In this document: positions 1 to 6,527 of the stretch, one piece after another
Layout of the letters: every line of letters begins with the position of its first letter
Numbering within the stretch: the stretch's first letter is position 1
Virus record (IMG/VR): IMGVR_UViG_3300044716_001156
Coordinates: 1-32,463 of that record
Length of the DNA: 32,463 nt
Strand: one strand, 5' to 3'
Source: a virus
Position numbers and translations under genes: made by a program
Notes under the pieces: generated by a model
The model's database searches: none
Seen by the model: the letters and a program-made list of their open reading frames with translations, nothing else
What the model was told of the DNA's origin: nothing

Positions 1-1
1 C

Positions 2-289
2 GCAGATGTTGCTATTTCAAATACACTCACTTTGATCACATCTATATCAACCACCGGAAGCGAGCAGTGGAAACTGTTTAAGAACGGCGCGGAATGGGAT
101 AGCGCAACAATTACGACCGTCTTTACGGGGGTCAATAGCGCGATAGGTTCGTTGAATGGAACTGGATCATCGTTACCATTTGACGGCACTTTTTCAGAAT
201 TGATTTCGTTCCCCTCCGTCCTTTCCACCACCAACCGCCAAACGCTTGAGCGTAACCAAGGGCAATACTACGGCATCGCAGTAGCATAA
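2..289 (+). CDS. C-terminal end of a lectin-like tail/fibre protein (5' end outside window)
   Basis: The reading frame is open from the first bases of the window, so the gene begins upstream; a TTG at 32 is not needed as a start. The visible 95 residues contain Gly/Ser/Thr-rich beta-strand sequence ending in FDGTFSELISFPSVLS and RQTLERNQGQYYGI. This ending (small hydrophobic strand, a 'Ls..r..le.nq..YYgI' helix, then stop) is what I recognise as the C-terminal strand and helix of concanavalin A-like/LamG lectin domains found on phage tail and receptor-binding proteins. The position before accessory genes fits a receptor-binding protein at the end of a late operon. The family call is from pattern memory only. 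Confidence 0.65.
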   Translation, partial: ADVAISNTLTLITSISTTGSEQWKLFKNGAEWDSATITTVFTGVNSAIGSLNGTGSSLPFDGTFSELISFPSVLSTTNRQTLERNQGQYYGIAVA

Positions 290-293
290 AATC

Positions 294-665
294 ATGAAAT
301 ATTTAATTTTAAAAACACCATCAACCGCATACGCTCAAGCAATTAGCCGTTTTATCTATGGGATGAGCGTTCCCGCTTTTAATGAAACAACTCAATATTA
401 TTGCGGTTGGATTGAACATCCCGAAAATAACGAAGTGGCATTAGTATTCCCAGAAAACGATTTACTGCCAATCTCACCAGAAGCAAATCCTATTTTATTG
501 GTAGACACAATTAAAGCTACAATTACAGCCAGTGAAGCAACTGAGTTAGAAAACTTGATCGCAAATAGTCAGAGCATCAAGCCGATTGAACATATACCTG
601 CAAGCTTAGCGAGTAATATAAAAACAGAAGCAGAAATGGAGGCGGGGGGATGGTTTCAGAAATAA
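294..665 (+). CDS. Hypothetical protein following the fibre gene
   Basis: A 123-residue soluble protein with no signal peptide or membrane segment. It starts with ATG four bases after the fibre-like gene stop and runs 16 nt into the next gene, so the three genes are likely co-transcribed and translationally coupled. The sequence is mixed alpha/beta with a Trp/Tyr-containing centre (YYCGWIEHPENN) and an acidic helix near residues 85-95. Its place after a tail fibre would fit a fibre-assembly or fibre-associated protein, but I do not recognise the family. Confidence 0.75.
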   Translation: MKYLILKTPSTAYAQAISRFIYGMSVPAFNETTQYYCGWIEHPENNEVALVFPENDLLPISPEANPILLVDTIKATITASEATELENLIANSQSIKPIEHIPASLASNIKTEAEMEAGGWFQK

Positions 666-1111
666 GAGTAATTCGAGACAGAAAGGGCGGCACTGGTACG
701 CTTTCTTATACCCATAATGGGATAAACATTGGGGATATTAAAATCCGTACTGGTGCAGCTAATCAGCTAGAAAACAGTGAATGGCTTAGAGGAATATCAG
801 GGATTCCAATTGGTGATTTTTGGCTTTGGAACAAAAAAGGATATATACAGCAGCCAAACGACTTAGACGCTACCGAAAAAGAAATAGGCCGCTTTTACCC
901 GCTTAGTACCTACGCCCATGACCATAGAACTATCTGGAATCAAGACAAGTCTAAAAAGCGTGAAGAAATAGGGCTGCATGACGAAAACGGAATTAAGGGA
1001 TCTGCTGGTTGTGTAGTGGTAATACTTAATCCATTATGGCGGGTATTGTGTAAGCACCTAGACGATACACCAGAAGGGCTTATTACGTTTAGGACTAGGT
1101 GGAGACAATGA
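650..1111 (+). CDS. YkuD (L,D-transpeptidase)-like phage protein, putative peptidoglycan enzyme
   Basis: A 153-residue protein. Residues 108-124 (GLHDENGIKGSAGCVVV) hold a His110...Ser118-x-Gly-Cys121 arrangement, the hallmark of YkuD L,D-transpeptidase active sites (HxxxxxxxSxGC), in which Cys is the nucleophile. Upstream GIPIGDFWLW and GRFYPLST are typical of phage proteins with this fold, some of which are grouped under DUFs rather than as proven transpeptidases. The start is fixed by a strong Shine-Dalgarno, GGAGG at 638-642, inside the end of the preceding gene. No signal peptide is seen. Its location after the fibre genes suggests lysis or cell-wall modification. A second, unrelated wall enzyme lies at 6839-7537. 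Enzymatic activity is inferred. Confidence 0.65.
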   Translation: MVSEIRVIRDRKGGTGTLSYTHNGINIGDIKIRTGAANQLENSEWLRGISGIPIGDFWLWNKKGYIQQPNDLDATEKEIGRFYPLSTYAHDHRTIWNQDKSKKREEIGLHDENGIKGSAGCVVVILNPLWRVLCKHLDDTPEGLITFRTRWRQ

Positions 1112-1335
1112 AAGCCTTAAGAACTAGACATATACCAGGCTGCTTAACCCCCCGTCAGGTTGAAGCTCAGTATGGCGTATCAGCAATCAGAATAAGGAAA
1201 CTGTTGGTCAACCATCCAAATTATTTAGATGGAATAGTAAGGATTCCGCATGGTGGACGGTCTTTGCATACCTACCATATACCAGAATCTGAAGTTAGCA
1301 AGTTATTCTTTTTGAAAGGGAAGCAAAAAAAGTGA
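1108..1335 (+). CDS. Small helix-turn-helix protein
   Basis: 75 residues. LTPRQVEAQYGVSAIRIRKLLVNHP reads as a helix-turn-helix of the excisionase/MerR-like kind (a scanning helix, a GVS turn, a recognition helix with RIRKLL), followed by a short wing (GRSLHTYHIPESEV). An in-frame GTG lies nine bases upstream, but ATG at 1108 is preferred because AGGTGGAG sits just before it. It overlaps neighbours by a few bases on both sides. It could regulate this accessory operon or bind DNA in packaging; no integrase is present to make an excisionase role likely. Confidence 0.7.
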   Translation: MKALRTRHIPGCLTPRQVEAQYGVSAIRIRKLLVNHPNYLDGIVRIPHGGRSLHTYHIPESEVSKLFFLKGKQKK

Positions 1336-1544
1336 TTAACTGGGAAACACTCAACTTATTATCAGCCGCTAGACCTGATCACGGGATCAAGAAAGCCGTT
1401 GACGCATTCCTGAAAATCCAAGAAAAAAAAGAATTAAAAAAGCAAAAACCACAAGGTGAACAAGTAGGCAAGTATACTAGTTGGATAACCAAGCAAACAG
1501 GAATAAATACTAGAAATGACAGCGATTTTACTAGAAGTTGTTAA
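1332..1544 (+). CDS. Small basic hypothetical protein
   Basis: 70 residues starting at a GTG that overlaps the preceding stop (GTGA). The centre is a Lys/Gln/Glu-rich helix (residues 22-42) with no recognisable domain. It overlaps the next gene by 29 nt. A poor match to any family and the GTG start make it less certain than its neighbours, but without it a gap of about 180 nt would break an otherwise gap-free operon. Confidence 0.5.
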   Translation: MINWETLNLLSAARPDHGIKKAVDAFLKIQEKKELKKQKPQGEQVGKYTSWITKQTGINTRNDSDFTRSC

Positions 1545-1869
1545 AGCGGCTTGTCCTCACCTAAGCGAAGAGGAGATACTAGAAAAAGACAGAAAGATAT
1601 TAGCCAGAAAGATACGAGAGAGGAAGTATTCAACAACCGTTCAGAAAGGGAGAATGTATTCTTCAGCGAAACATTGCAATATGACAGAGCTAGCGAACAA
1701 ATACCCAGATCGCATATCCATGAACGAAATGCTAACGATTGTAAAAAGAACAGCTAAAACAATTCAGCTCAGGATGAAACAAGCGGGTGTAATTCCCCAA
1801 ATAATACAAGTGGGAAGAAAGACCTACACAGTGACCAGAGAAGAGTTTAAAGGGGTGTTTGGAGTATGA
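1516..1869 (+). CDS. Putative DNA-binding hypothetical protein
   Basis: 117 residues, strongly basic in the first half (KDRKILARKIRERK). The second half (ISMNEMLTIVKRTAKTIQLRMKQAGVIP, then VGRKTYTVTREEF) resembles a helix-turn-helix with a trailing beta wing, similar in layout to the protein at 1108-1335. ATG at 1516 lies inside the previous gene; the stop overlaps the next start (ATGA). A competing 68-codon frame at 1551-1757 lacks a ribosome binding site and was rejected. Role unknown; a small regulator is a reasonable guess. Confidence 0.65.
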   Translation: MTAILLEVVKAACPHLSEEEILEKDRKILARKIRERKYSTTVQKGRMYSSAKHCNMTELANKYPDRISMNEMLTIVKRTAKTIQLRMKQAGVIPQIIQVGRKTYTVTREEFKGVFGV

Positions 1870-2183
1870 GCAAAAAAGCATTAGGTAATTACTACGGGGC
1901 TTGTAACGAGCTAGTGAAAGCATTCTGCGAAAAACAAGACTTTACTTTTGATGGCTGGATAGCGAATGAAGTCGGAGAACATGCAAGCTTTGAATCTTAC
2001 TGGGTTTTTCATTGTCATGATATTGTCACTGACCTTGAATTAAAGGCTCCAAAAGGGTTAATTAAAAAATGGGTTGAAGCCGCTTGTGAACACAATGAAG
2101 GTAAGGAATACAAGGACTGGAAAACAATCAATTACAAATCATATATAGAGGGGGCTAGGTATGAGCAAATTAACCCCACCTGA
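1866..2183 (+). CDS. Hypothetical protein
   Basis: 105 residues, alpha-helical, with several aromatic and His/Cys residues (WVFHCHDIVTDLEL near residues 46-59; AACEHNEGKEYKDW near 72-85). No membrane segment or signal peptide. The start overlaps the previous stop by four bases (ATGA), indicating translational coupling, and its end overlaps the nuclease-like gene by 23 nt. I do not recognise the family. Confidence 0.7.
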   Translation: MSKKALGNYYGACNELVKAFCEKQDFTFDGWIANEVGEHASFESYWVFHCHDIVTDLELKAPKGLIKKWVEAACEHNEGKEYKDWKTINYKSYIEGARYEQINPT

Positions 2184-2454
2184 GCAAAAGTTTGTTGACT
2201 GGTGCAAACTGGAAAATATAACAGGTTATGAAATGCAATATAGATACGAACCATCTAGAAAGTGGAGAGCTGACTTTGCATTTGTTGACCAAAAGATACT
2301 AATTGAAATAAATGGCAGTGATCATTTTCGCAGTTACACAAATATTCACAACGATTACGAAAAGTGGAATCATGCCCAGATGCTTGGTTGGAAGGTGTTT
2401 TGTTTTGCCACAGGGAAACTATATTTCGAACAAATTAAGGAGCTGATTAAATGA
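2161..2454 (+). CDS. Small Vsr/DUF559-like endonuclease fold protein
   Basis: 97 residues that fit a minimal very-short-patch-repair/DUF559-type PD-(D/E)XK fold. RADFAFVDQKILIEINGSDH supplies the paired acidic residues Asp38 and Glu49 (pattern D-F-x-F...I-E-I-x-G). It is followed by His55, a YEKWNHAQMLGW helix and a hydrophobic strand KVFCFATG, the order seen in Vsr-like proteins. In that family these residues bind the metal and cut DNA. The usual second catalytic Lys is not obvious (E-I-N in place of E-x-K), which is common in DUF559/Vsr relatives. It lies in an accessory operon, so genome processing, homing-like activity or host-DNA attack are all possible. Confidence 0.55.
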   Translation: MSKLTPPEQKFVDWCKLENITGYEMQYRYEPSRKWRADFAFVDQKILIEINGSDHFRSYTNIHNDYEKWNHAQMLGWKVFCFATGKLYFEQIKELIK

Positions 2455-2693
2455 ACAAAATAATAATGACAGCGCCAAACCTCAAAGAGAGGGCAGAGGC
2501 AGTAATAAAAGAATTAAAAATAAAAGATGTTGAAGTGTCTGATTTAGAACTTTTGTTTTACATTGCGAAGAATTATCCTGATACCGCTTTTGTAAGATAT
2601 GACAATGGTGGTTATACTACTGATTACGATTCAGGAATTATGCTAACTACTGAAGAGCTCGGACTAGATCCAAGAAGGGCAAAAATAATATGA
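2451..2693 (+). CDS. Hypothetical protein
   Basis: 80 residues. The N-terminal helix (NLKERAEAVIKELKIKDVEVSDL) is charged and amphipathic, and the second half is Asp/Gly/Tyr-rich (YDNGGYTTDYDSG). ATGA overlap with the upstream nuclease-like gene and with the downstream gene indicates a coupled operon. No known domain recognised. Confidence 0.7.
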   Translation: MNKIIMTAPNLKERAEAVIKELKIKDVEVSDLELLFYIAKNYPDTAFVRYDNGGYTTDYDSGIMLTTEELGLDPRRAKII

Positions 2694-3007
2694 ATATAGC
2701 GATACCAGAAACACCAAGAGCGGCTTGGTTCAAGGAAGCAGGGGGCAACGGACTAATAGACATACGCAAAGACGAGCGGGAAAAGACGCTTGACGAAGTG
2801 ATTAGCTATATTGGTGAAATGAGTGTCATGGTAAGTCAAAGAGGCGTGTTAGAAAGGCTAAAACAAAAGTTCTTAGCGCCTGACCCAGTGGAGGAATTGG
2901 CTAAGGAGCTTAACGAATTAGACATAGACAATATGTGCTCTCGCGAAATAGCCGCATACATACTAGACAATTATGAGATTAAAAAAAAGCCAGTTGATGG
3001 CGTATAG
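2690..3007 (+). CDS. Hypothetical helical protein
   Basis: 105 residues, mostly alpha-helical and acidic, with a central helix EKTLDEVISYIGEMSVMVSQRGVLERLKQKF and a second acidic helix DPVEELAKELNELDID. It is coupled to the preceding gene through a TATGA junction. The following 32 nt precede the Tad2-type gene. No membrane segment; family not recognised. Confidence 0.7.
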   Translation: MNIAIPETPRAAWFKEAGGNGLIDIRKDEREKTLDEVISYIGEMSVMVSQRGVLERLKQKFLAPDPVEELAKELNELDIDNMCSREIAAYILDNYEIKKKPVDGV

Positions 3008-3039
3008 TAATTAAATACAGAAGAATTGAGGCTAATTAA

Positions 3040-3324
3040 ATGAATCCAGATGAAATCAACATTGTAGAATTTGGCTTTGGAACTGCTTTAGAAGAATTAA
3101 AAGCAGGCTCAAAAGTTGCCCGCTCTGGCTGGAATGGCAAAGGAATGTTTATATATTACGTTCCCGCTGCATCATACCCAGCACAAACCGAAATAGCAAA
3201 AGAGCATTTTGGTGAAACTGTTCCTTATGGTGCATACATTGCAATGAAAACAGCTCAAGGTAATGTTGTTCCATGGCTTGCATCTCAAACAGATGTACTT
3301 GCTGATGATTGGCAAGTAGTTTAA
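3040..3324 (+). CDS. tad2: Tad2-type (DUF2829) anti-Thoeris protein
   Basis: 94 residues, the usual length for this family. The recognised signature is an N-terminal helix (FGTALEELKAGSKVARSGWNGKG), a strand MFIYYVP, then AYIAMKTAQGNVVPWLASQ and TDVLADDWQVV, matching the W-x-x-S-x-x-D-x-L-A-x-D-W ending of DUF2829. Characterised family members (Tad2) are oligomeric phage proteins that sequester the cyclic ADP-ribose-type signal made by the ThsB TIR protein, blocking Thoeris-driven abortive infection; they act in the host cytoplasm. Not all DUF2829 proteins have been tested. It has its own 32-nt upstream gap and lies in an operon of unknown small genes, a plausible counter-defence cluster. Confidence 0.8.
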   Translation: MNPDEINIVEFGFGTALEELKAGSKVARSGWNGKGMFIYYVPAASYPAQTEIAKEHFGETVPYGAYIAMKTAQGNVVPWLASQTDVLADDWQVV

Positions 3325-3335
3325 AAGGAGATTAA

Positions 3336-3629
3336 ATGAAAGACTCACTCAAGCTAATGCTAGGCCTTGCCATAACTTTCTTTTTGTTTGTTTTGGGGTG
3401 TTTTGTATGCGCATTATCTGAAGAATTGAAGCCTGAAGACTTTAAGCCCGTCCTATTAGGCCGCAAAGACCTAATCAGAAACAATTTGATTTTGTCAAAC
3501 AACGAATTGTGTAAGCATGTTGTTGATTCAATGAGCTTGCAAACTACCAGCCTAAACAAGCAACTGTTTATATTACTTGATGAAAACAAGGAGCTAGGTC
3601 GCCAATTGAAGGAGTGCAAGAAGAAATAA
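3336..3629 (+). CDS. Single-pass membrane protein with C-terminal helix, possible spanin-like
   Basis: 97 residues. A hydrophobic segment at about residues 7-26 (LMLGLAITFFLFVLGCFVCA) is followed by a polar helical tail with heptad-like spacing (NKQLFILLDENKELGRQLKECKKK). V-L-G-C within the segment resembles, imperfectly, a lipoprotein signal-peptidase II site. One N-terminal membrane segment plus a periplasmic coiled coil is the layout of phage i-spanins (Rz), and neighbouring genes could contribute to lysis, but no o-spanin was found. A good AAGGAG ribosome binding site precedes the ATG. Confidence 0.65.
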   Translation: MKDSLKLMLGLAITFFLFVLGCFVCALSEELKPEDFKPVLLGRKDLIRNNLILSNNELCKHVVDSMSLQTTSLNKQLFILLDENKELGRQLKECKKK

Positions 3630-3632
3630 GTA

Positions 3633-4040
3633 ATGGAAGCATTACCTCCAAATATTGAAAGTTATGGAGTGCTTGGCTTAGTTGCTTGGCTAGTCGGCAA
3701 AGAGGCATTGAAGCCGTTATTAGATAGTTTTATTGAAAAGAATAAAAAACAGTTAGATAGTGAATTAAGCATACGCAAAAGCGATCAGGAAGTGCTTCAA
3801 AGTATTTTGATTGATGCAGTTAAAAGAATTCCTGATTGCTTGGATAATTTGAGGGATTGCATCAATAGGCAAATCGAGAAAGACAATCACAGAACGGACT
3901 TACTAGAGCAAATGCTAGAAAGAAATGGCCGTATCGATGAAACTTTCAAAGTAGTCTCACAAATAGAAGCGAGTTTGCGAAATATTGACGGCAGGATCGA
4001 TGCAGCACTTATTGCGTCTGGGCATGTACAAAAACAATGA
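3633..4040 (+). CDS. Amphipathic coiled-coil protein, possibly membrane associated
   Basis: 135 residues. Residues 11-31 (YGVLGLVAWLVGKEALKPLL) are hydrophobic to amphipathic and could associate with or cross the membrane. The remainder is a long charged helix with recurring Leu/Ile (residues 45-125), predicted coiled coil, ending GRIDAALIASG. It begins three bases after the putative spanin-like gene and overlaps the next start by four bases (ATGA). A holin-accessory or lysis-regulating role would fit the position but is inference; family not recognised. Confidence 0.65.
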   Translation: MEALPPNIESYGVLGLVAWLVGKEALKPLLDSFIEKNKKQLDSELSIRKSDQEVLQSILIDAVKRIPDCLDNLRDCINRQIEKDNHRTDLLEQMLERNGRIDETFKVVSQIEASLRNIDGRIDAALIASGHVQKQ

Positions 4041-4447
4041 TTTACGATAGCGAAACAATTAAGCTAAGCCGCATCGATAATTATATTTATCATCAGTATT
4101 TTCAATTGCCCAGCGAAGAAAACTGGAAAGGTGGATTCAAGGCGGGGCTAGCATACTATGACGGTACGCCTGAATTATTACACTGGCTAAATGATTTGAG
4201 TGGTTGCTGGGGTACTGATTGTAATAATGTGATCTGGCTTTATGACAATGTGAATAAAAAAATTAATCCAACTAAAGGGTTAATGCGAATTGCATTTGTT
4301 AAGCCGCAGCCTGAATTCAGACAAATGAATGATGCAATTGATTTTTATATTACCTATTCCAACGCTGGGTTTAAAGATAAAAAAGAAGCGCTGATTTGTG
4401 CTTTTAATACGCTCGAAAAAGCTAAAGAATGGCTGAGTATGGGGTAA
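4037..4447 (+). CDS. Hypothetical protein, last gene of the plus-strand operon
   Basis: 136 residues, soluble, aromatic-rich (ENWKGGFKAGLAYYDGTPELLHWLNDLSGCWGTDCNNVIWLYDN). It begins with ATGA overlapping the previous stop and is followed at 4525 by a strong terminator, so it closes this operon. No recognised domain. Confidence 0.7.
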   Translation: MIYDSETIKLSRIDNYIYHQYFQLPSEENWKGGFKAGLAYYDGTPELLHWLNDLSGCWGTDCNNVIWLYDNVNKKINPTKGLMRIAFVKPQPEFRQMNDAIDFYITYSNAGFKDKKEALICAFNTLEKAKEWLSMG

Positions 4448-4524
4448 TATAAATATAGTTTTTTACTTTTGTTCAACTAGGTCTAATTCATTTAAGAGAT
4501 GAGCTAGACCTTTGACATGACTTT

Positions 4525-4562
4525 CCCCTCTAGTTTTTTGTATTTCTAGAGGGGGGTTTTTT
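4525..4562 (+). terminator. Rho-independent terminator ending the plus-strand operon
   Basis: A perfect 9-bp inverted repeat, CCCCTCTAG (4525-4533) with CTAGAGGGG (4546-4554), encloses a 12-nt loop and is followed by two further G residues and six T residues (4557-4562). This is a textbook intrinsic terminator for transcripts coming from the left. Confidence 0.9.
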
Positions 4563-4579
4563 ATTTAGGCAAAGTTGTG

Positions 4580-4747
4580 TATAATATTCTTCATATAGAC
4601 GTTGCCTTATTTCTAGAATATGCGTCTTCGATAGATTGCAGCAACAGTAACTATCGCTCTAGATTGGGGAGTTATTCCGTCAAGCCTACGTACGAAGCCA
4701 ATCAAAGGCAAAACCCTCAGATTATTAATTTAGTCTGGGGGTTTTTT
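4580..4747 (+). ncRNA. Candidate structured small RNA between two terminators
   Basis: No credible protein gene lies between 4448 and 4785. After the first terminator there is a TATAAT (4580-4585) with only a weak T-rich -35 region, then a stretch with several inverted repeats: AGACG/CGTCT (4597-4601/4623-4627) and CGATAG/CTATCG (4629-4634/4651-4656). The first hairpin's loop holds TTGC (4602-4605), which can pair with GCAA (4641-4644) in the second hairpin's loop, a possible kissing interaction. The stretch ends in the terminator at 4710-4747. Promoter-like box, structure and terminator together suggest an independent transcript of about 155 nt. It has no tRNA T-arm. Existence of the RNA is inferred. 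Confidence 0.4.
4710..4747 (+). terminator. Second intrinsic terminator, probably bidirectional
   Basis: AAAACCCTCAGA (4710-4721) pairs along its full length with TCTGGGGGTTTT (4734-4745), with one G-U pair and a 12-nt loop, and six T residues follow G4741. Read on the minus strand the same hairpin ends in TTTT, so it can also stop the leftward operon whose last gene ends at 4786. It separates two convergent transcription units. Confidence 0.85.
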
Positions 4748-4785
4748 ATTTCGAAAAGGGGATTCCTTTAATTCTAAAAGTGTTT

Positions 4786-5253
4786 TCATTCAATCAAACT
4801 CCTTCCGTATTTATTCAGGATGGCTTCTAGTTTTGACGACAGTGTGTCCATGCTAACGCCTTTGCATATTTCATAAACTAAATCTGGAATTGTTTTTGAG
4901 CCGTAAACATTAACGACAAAATGCTCTTCAATGCGATAGTTTTCAGAATTAGTAAAAGTTTTAAGGTACTCCCTCGCAACCCTCACAAGCTCATCTGACC
5001 ATGCTTTTTGGGTGAGCTGGTGGTTCCATGCTTCTTGAAAAGTGTATTCTTGATGACTGCTTGGATCAAAGCTTTCAAATGAAATACAGCTTTTTGTGAT
5101 AACAATATGTCTGTAATAAGTGCCTGCATCTAGGTCAGTGTCGCTCCACCCAAAATTCCCTAAATGTCTTGGGCTAGGCTCCTCCTGCATCCTCAACAGC
5201 TCAATCAGTCTGTTAACCAAGCTTACTTGTTTTGCCATTTGTTCTAAGTTCAT
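4786..5253 (-). CDS. Hypothetical protein, last gene of the long leftward operon
   Basis: 155 residues, soluble. The N-terminal helix (LEQMAKQVSLVNRLIELLRMQEE) is followed by a mixed region with HIVITKSCISFESF and a Trp-containing segment (EAWNHQLTQKAWSDELVRVAREYL). The start overlaps the stop of the 52-residue gene upstream (ATGA). Family not recognised; position at the operon end before a terminator supports it as a real gene. Confidence 0.75.
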   Translation of the reverse strand: MNLEQMAKQVSLVNRLIELLRMQEEPSPRHLGNFGWSDTDLDAGTYYRHIVITKSCISFESFDPSSHQEYTFQEAWNHQLTQKAWSDELVRVAREYLKTFTNSENYRIEEHFVVNVYGSKTIPDLVYEICKGVSMDTLSSKLEAILNKYGRSLIE

Positions 5254-5408
5254 CCCTCGGCCTCCTTTTCTACAAAATATCTCATCCTTACACTTTCAGT
5301 TTTGCCAGTTAAACTACTAGTCAGCTGTTCGGGAACCGCAATCCGTCCGTCTTCCCCTTGAAGAAGCGGATCTATTTCTCTTAAATCTTCAATATTGTAT
5401 TGTTTCAT
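5250..5408 (-). CDS. Small hypothetical protein (52 aa)
   Basis: A short gene encoding 52 residues beginning MKQYNIEDLREIDPLLQGED and ending RMRYFVEKEAEG. Both ends form ATGA overlaps with neighbouring genes, and the upstream gene end supplies GGAGAG as a ribosome binding site. Translational coupling at both junctions is the main evidence that it is expressed. No known domain. Confidence 0.65.
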   Translation of the reverse strand: MKQYNIEDLREIDPLLQGEDGRIAVPEQLTSSLTGKTESVRMRYFVEKEAEG

Positions 5409-5761
5409 GTACTCTCCTTTGCTAGTGCGCTTTTTGCATCTTTTCTGAACTGCCTAATTTCTTGTTCTGTTAAGTCGTCAAAAGTACCATCAATTGAGCC
5501 CTCCATTGAGTGCCAGCCACAACGCAAAGCGTTTTTCAGTATCTCTTCAAGCTTTTTGATGCGGGCTTGCAGATCGAAATTAGCAACATGAAAACGGTGA
5601 CAATCAACGTCTAAATTATCGTATTTGGTTTGCAACTCATCATACTCATCTTTGCGGATGTATTCAACAAAGCCAGCTTCCCCAAATTCTTTATCCTCCT
5701 CAAAAAAGAGAAGTCTAGGTATATCATCTGATAAAAATATTGTTTTTGGTGCTTCGCTCAT
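5405..5761 (-). CDS. Coiled-coil phage hypothetical protein
   Basis: 118 residues from ATG at 5761, chosen because it makes an ATGA overlap with the upstream gene and follows GGAGG; the longer frame begins within that gene. FLSDDIPRLLFFEEDKEFGEAGFVEYIRKDEYDEL is typical of a short N-terminal domain found in phage early proteins. It is followed by a coiled coil containing LQARIKKLEE, a segment shared with the neighbouring protein at 5758-6024. Function unknown. Confidence 0.75.
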   Translation of the reverse strand: MSEAPKTIFLSDDIPRLLFFEEDKEFGEAGFVEYIRKDEYDELQTKYDNLDVDCHRFHVANFDLQARIKKLEEILKNALRCGWHSMEGSIDGTFDDLTEQEIRQFRKDAKSALAKEST

Positions 5762-6024
5762 CCTTCGGCCTCCTCTGATAGTGCGTTGTGGGCAGTTGTG
5801 CCAAAATCTTCTAAATTCCCATGAATATCTTCCACTAGGCACAATGGCTCATCAGTTGGATCTTCCTGCACGTTGTCAAAATTATCTGCATCCGTATAAA
5901 ACCTAAGCGCCTCTTCAAGCTTTTTGATGCGGGCTTGCGCTTCTTGTATTTCTGTCTCACGGCTACGCTTCCCGTCAGCATATCCATCATCATAAGCAGC
6001 CCCTTGAAGTGTTCCCAGTCTCAT
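5758..6024 (-). CDS. Small coiled-coil phage protein
   Basis: 88 residues from ATG at 6024, preceded by GGAGGTGG; a TTG codon upstream is less likely. YDDGYADGKRSRETEIQEAQARIKKLEEALRFYTDADNF is the frequent phage pattern of an Arg/Glu-rich coiled coil followed by an 'ALR.Y.D.DN' motif. QARIKKLEE is repeated in the adjacent gene, so the two may share a duplicated coiled-coil module. Role unknown. Confidence 0.75.
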   Translation of the reverse strand: MRLGTLQGAAYDDGYADGKRSRETEIQEAQARIKKLEEALRFYTDADNFDNVQEDPTDEPLCLVEDIHGNLEDFGTTAHNALSEEAEG

Positions 6025-6527
6025 CAATCCACCTCCAACAAAATATTTAAACGCTTGCCAAAATGCTCAAGGAAATAGTGTATATTGGCGTCAAAGCCAA
6101 AATAAATACCCAAAGGGCTGCGAAGATCTGAAGCTTCTTTCAAATCCCAAAGCGCTTCCCTGACATTCCAAACAAGCTCCCACTTGTCAGAATCTTCATC
6201 TTCCCAATCAAGCTTAAAGCTCTCTGGGTCATGCTTGCCTCTCCATTGCTTGATTTCTTCTAGTAGTTTGAGCTTGTCAACGTGCTTTTGTGCGAGTTCT
6301 TCTGTCTTAAAGTAGTTGCCTATTGCGATTTTTTGTTGATCGTACTGATAACCACTTTCAAAGGTGGTTGAGTCCACGCCGTGAAAGGCAAGATAGTAAT
6401 ACTTTTCTTCATCCTTAGTAGGCATCCAAAAAGGCAATTTAGCGGGCTCAGGTTTGGGCTGCTTGCCTTCAAGTTCCTCAATTCTCTTTTTTAATTCTTC
6501 AATTTCTTTTTCTAATTTTTTACTCAT
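6024..6527 (-). CDS. Hypothetical protein with N-terminal coiled coil
   Basis: 167 residues from ATG at 6527. It opens with a highly charged coiled coil (MSKKLEKEIEELKKRIEELE), a Pro/Lys linker, then an aromatic-rich domain (EKYYYLAFHGVDSTTFESGY, later SPLGIYFGFDANIHYFLEHFGKRL). The start lies in an 8-nt overlap (ATGAGTAA) with the 34-codon gene upstream. A longer frame to 6590 would remove that coupling and begins with atypical sequence. No family recognised. Confidence 0.7.
   Translation of the reverse strand: MSKKLEKEIEELKKRIEELEGKQPKPEPAKLPFWMPTKDEEKYYYLAFHGVDSTTFESGYQYDQQKIAIGNYFKTEELAQKHVDKLKLLEEIKQWRGKHDPESFKLDWEDEDSDKWELVWNVREALWDLKEASDLRSPLGIYFGFDANIHYFLEHFGKRLNILLEVD

Noticed and set aside
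1108-1335. Excisionase of an integration module
   Set aside because: The HTH fits, but no integrase or attachment-site repeat was found in the window, so the specific function is not supported.
1551-1757. 68-codon plus-strand frame within the gene at 1516-1869
   Set aside because: It is a shifted frame of a better-supported gene, lacks a Shine-Dalgarno and breaks the coupled gene order.
3332-3619. 95-codon minus-strand frame opposite the membrane protein at 3336-3629
   Set aside because: It is a full antisense shadow of a gene with a strong ribosome binding site and operon context.
4567-4710. tRNA or tmRNA in the 4.6-kb gap
   Set aside because: No T-arm GGTTCGA-like sequence, no acceptor stem pairing and no plausible anticodon arm were found.
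4577-4771. 64-codon plus-strand open frame
   Set aside because: It starts at the TATAAT box, runs through the hairpins and the second terminator, and has no ribosome binding site.
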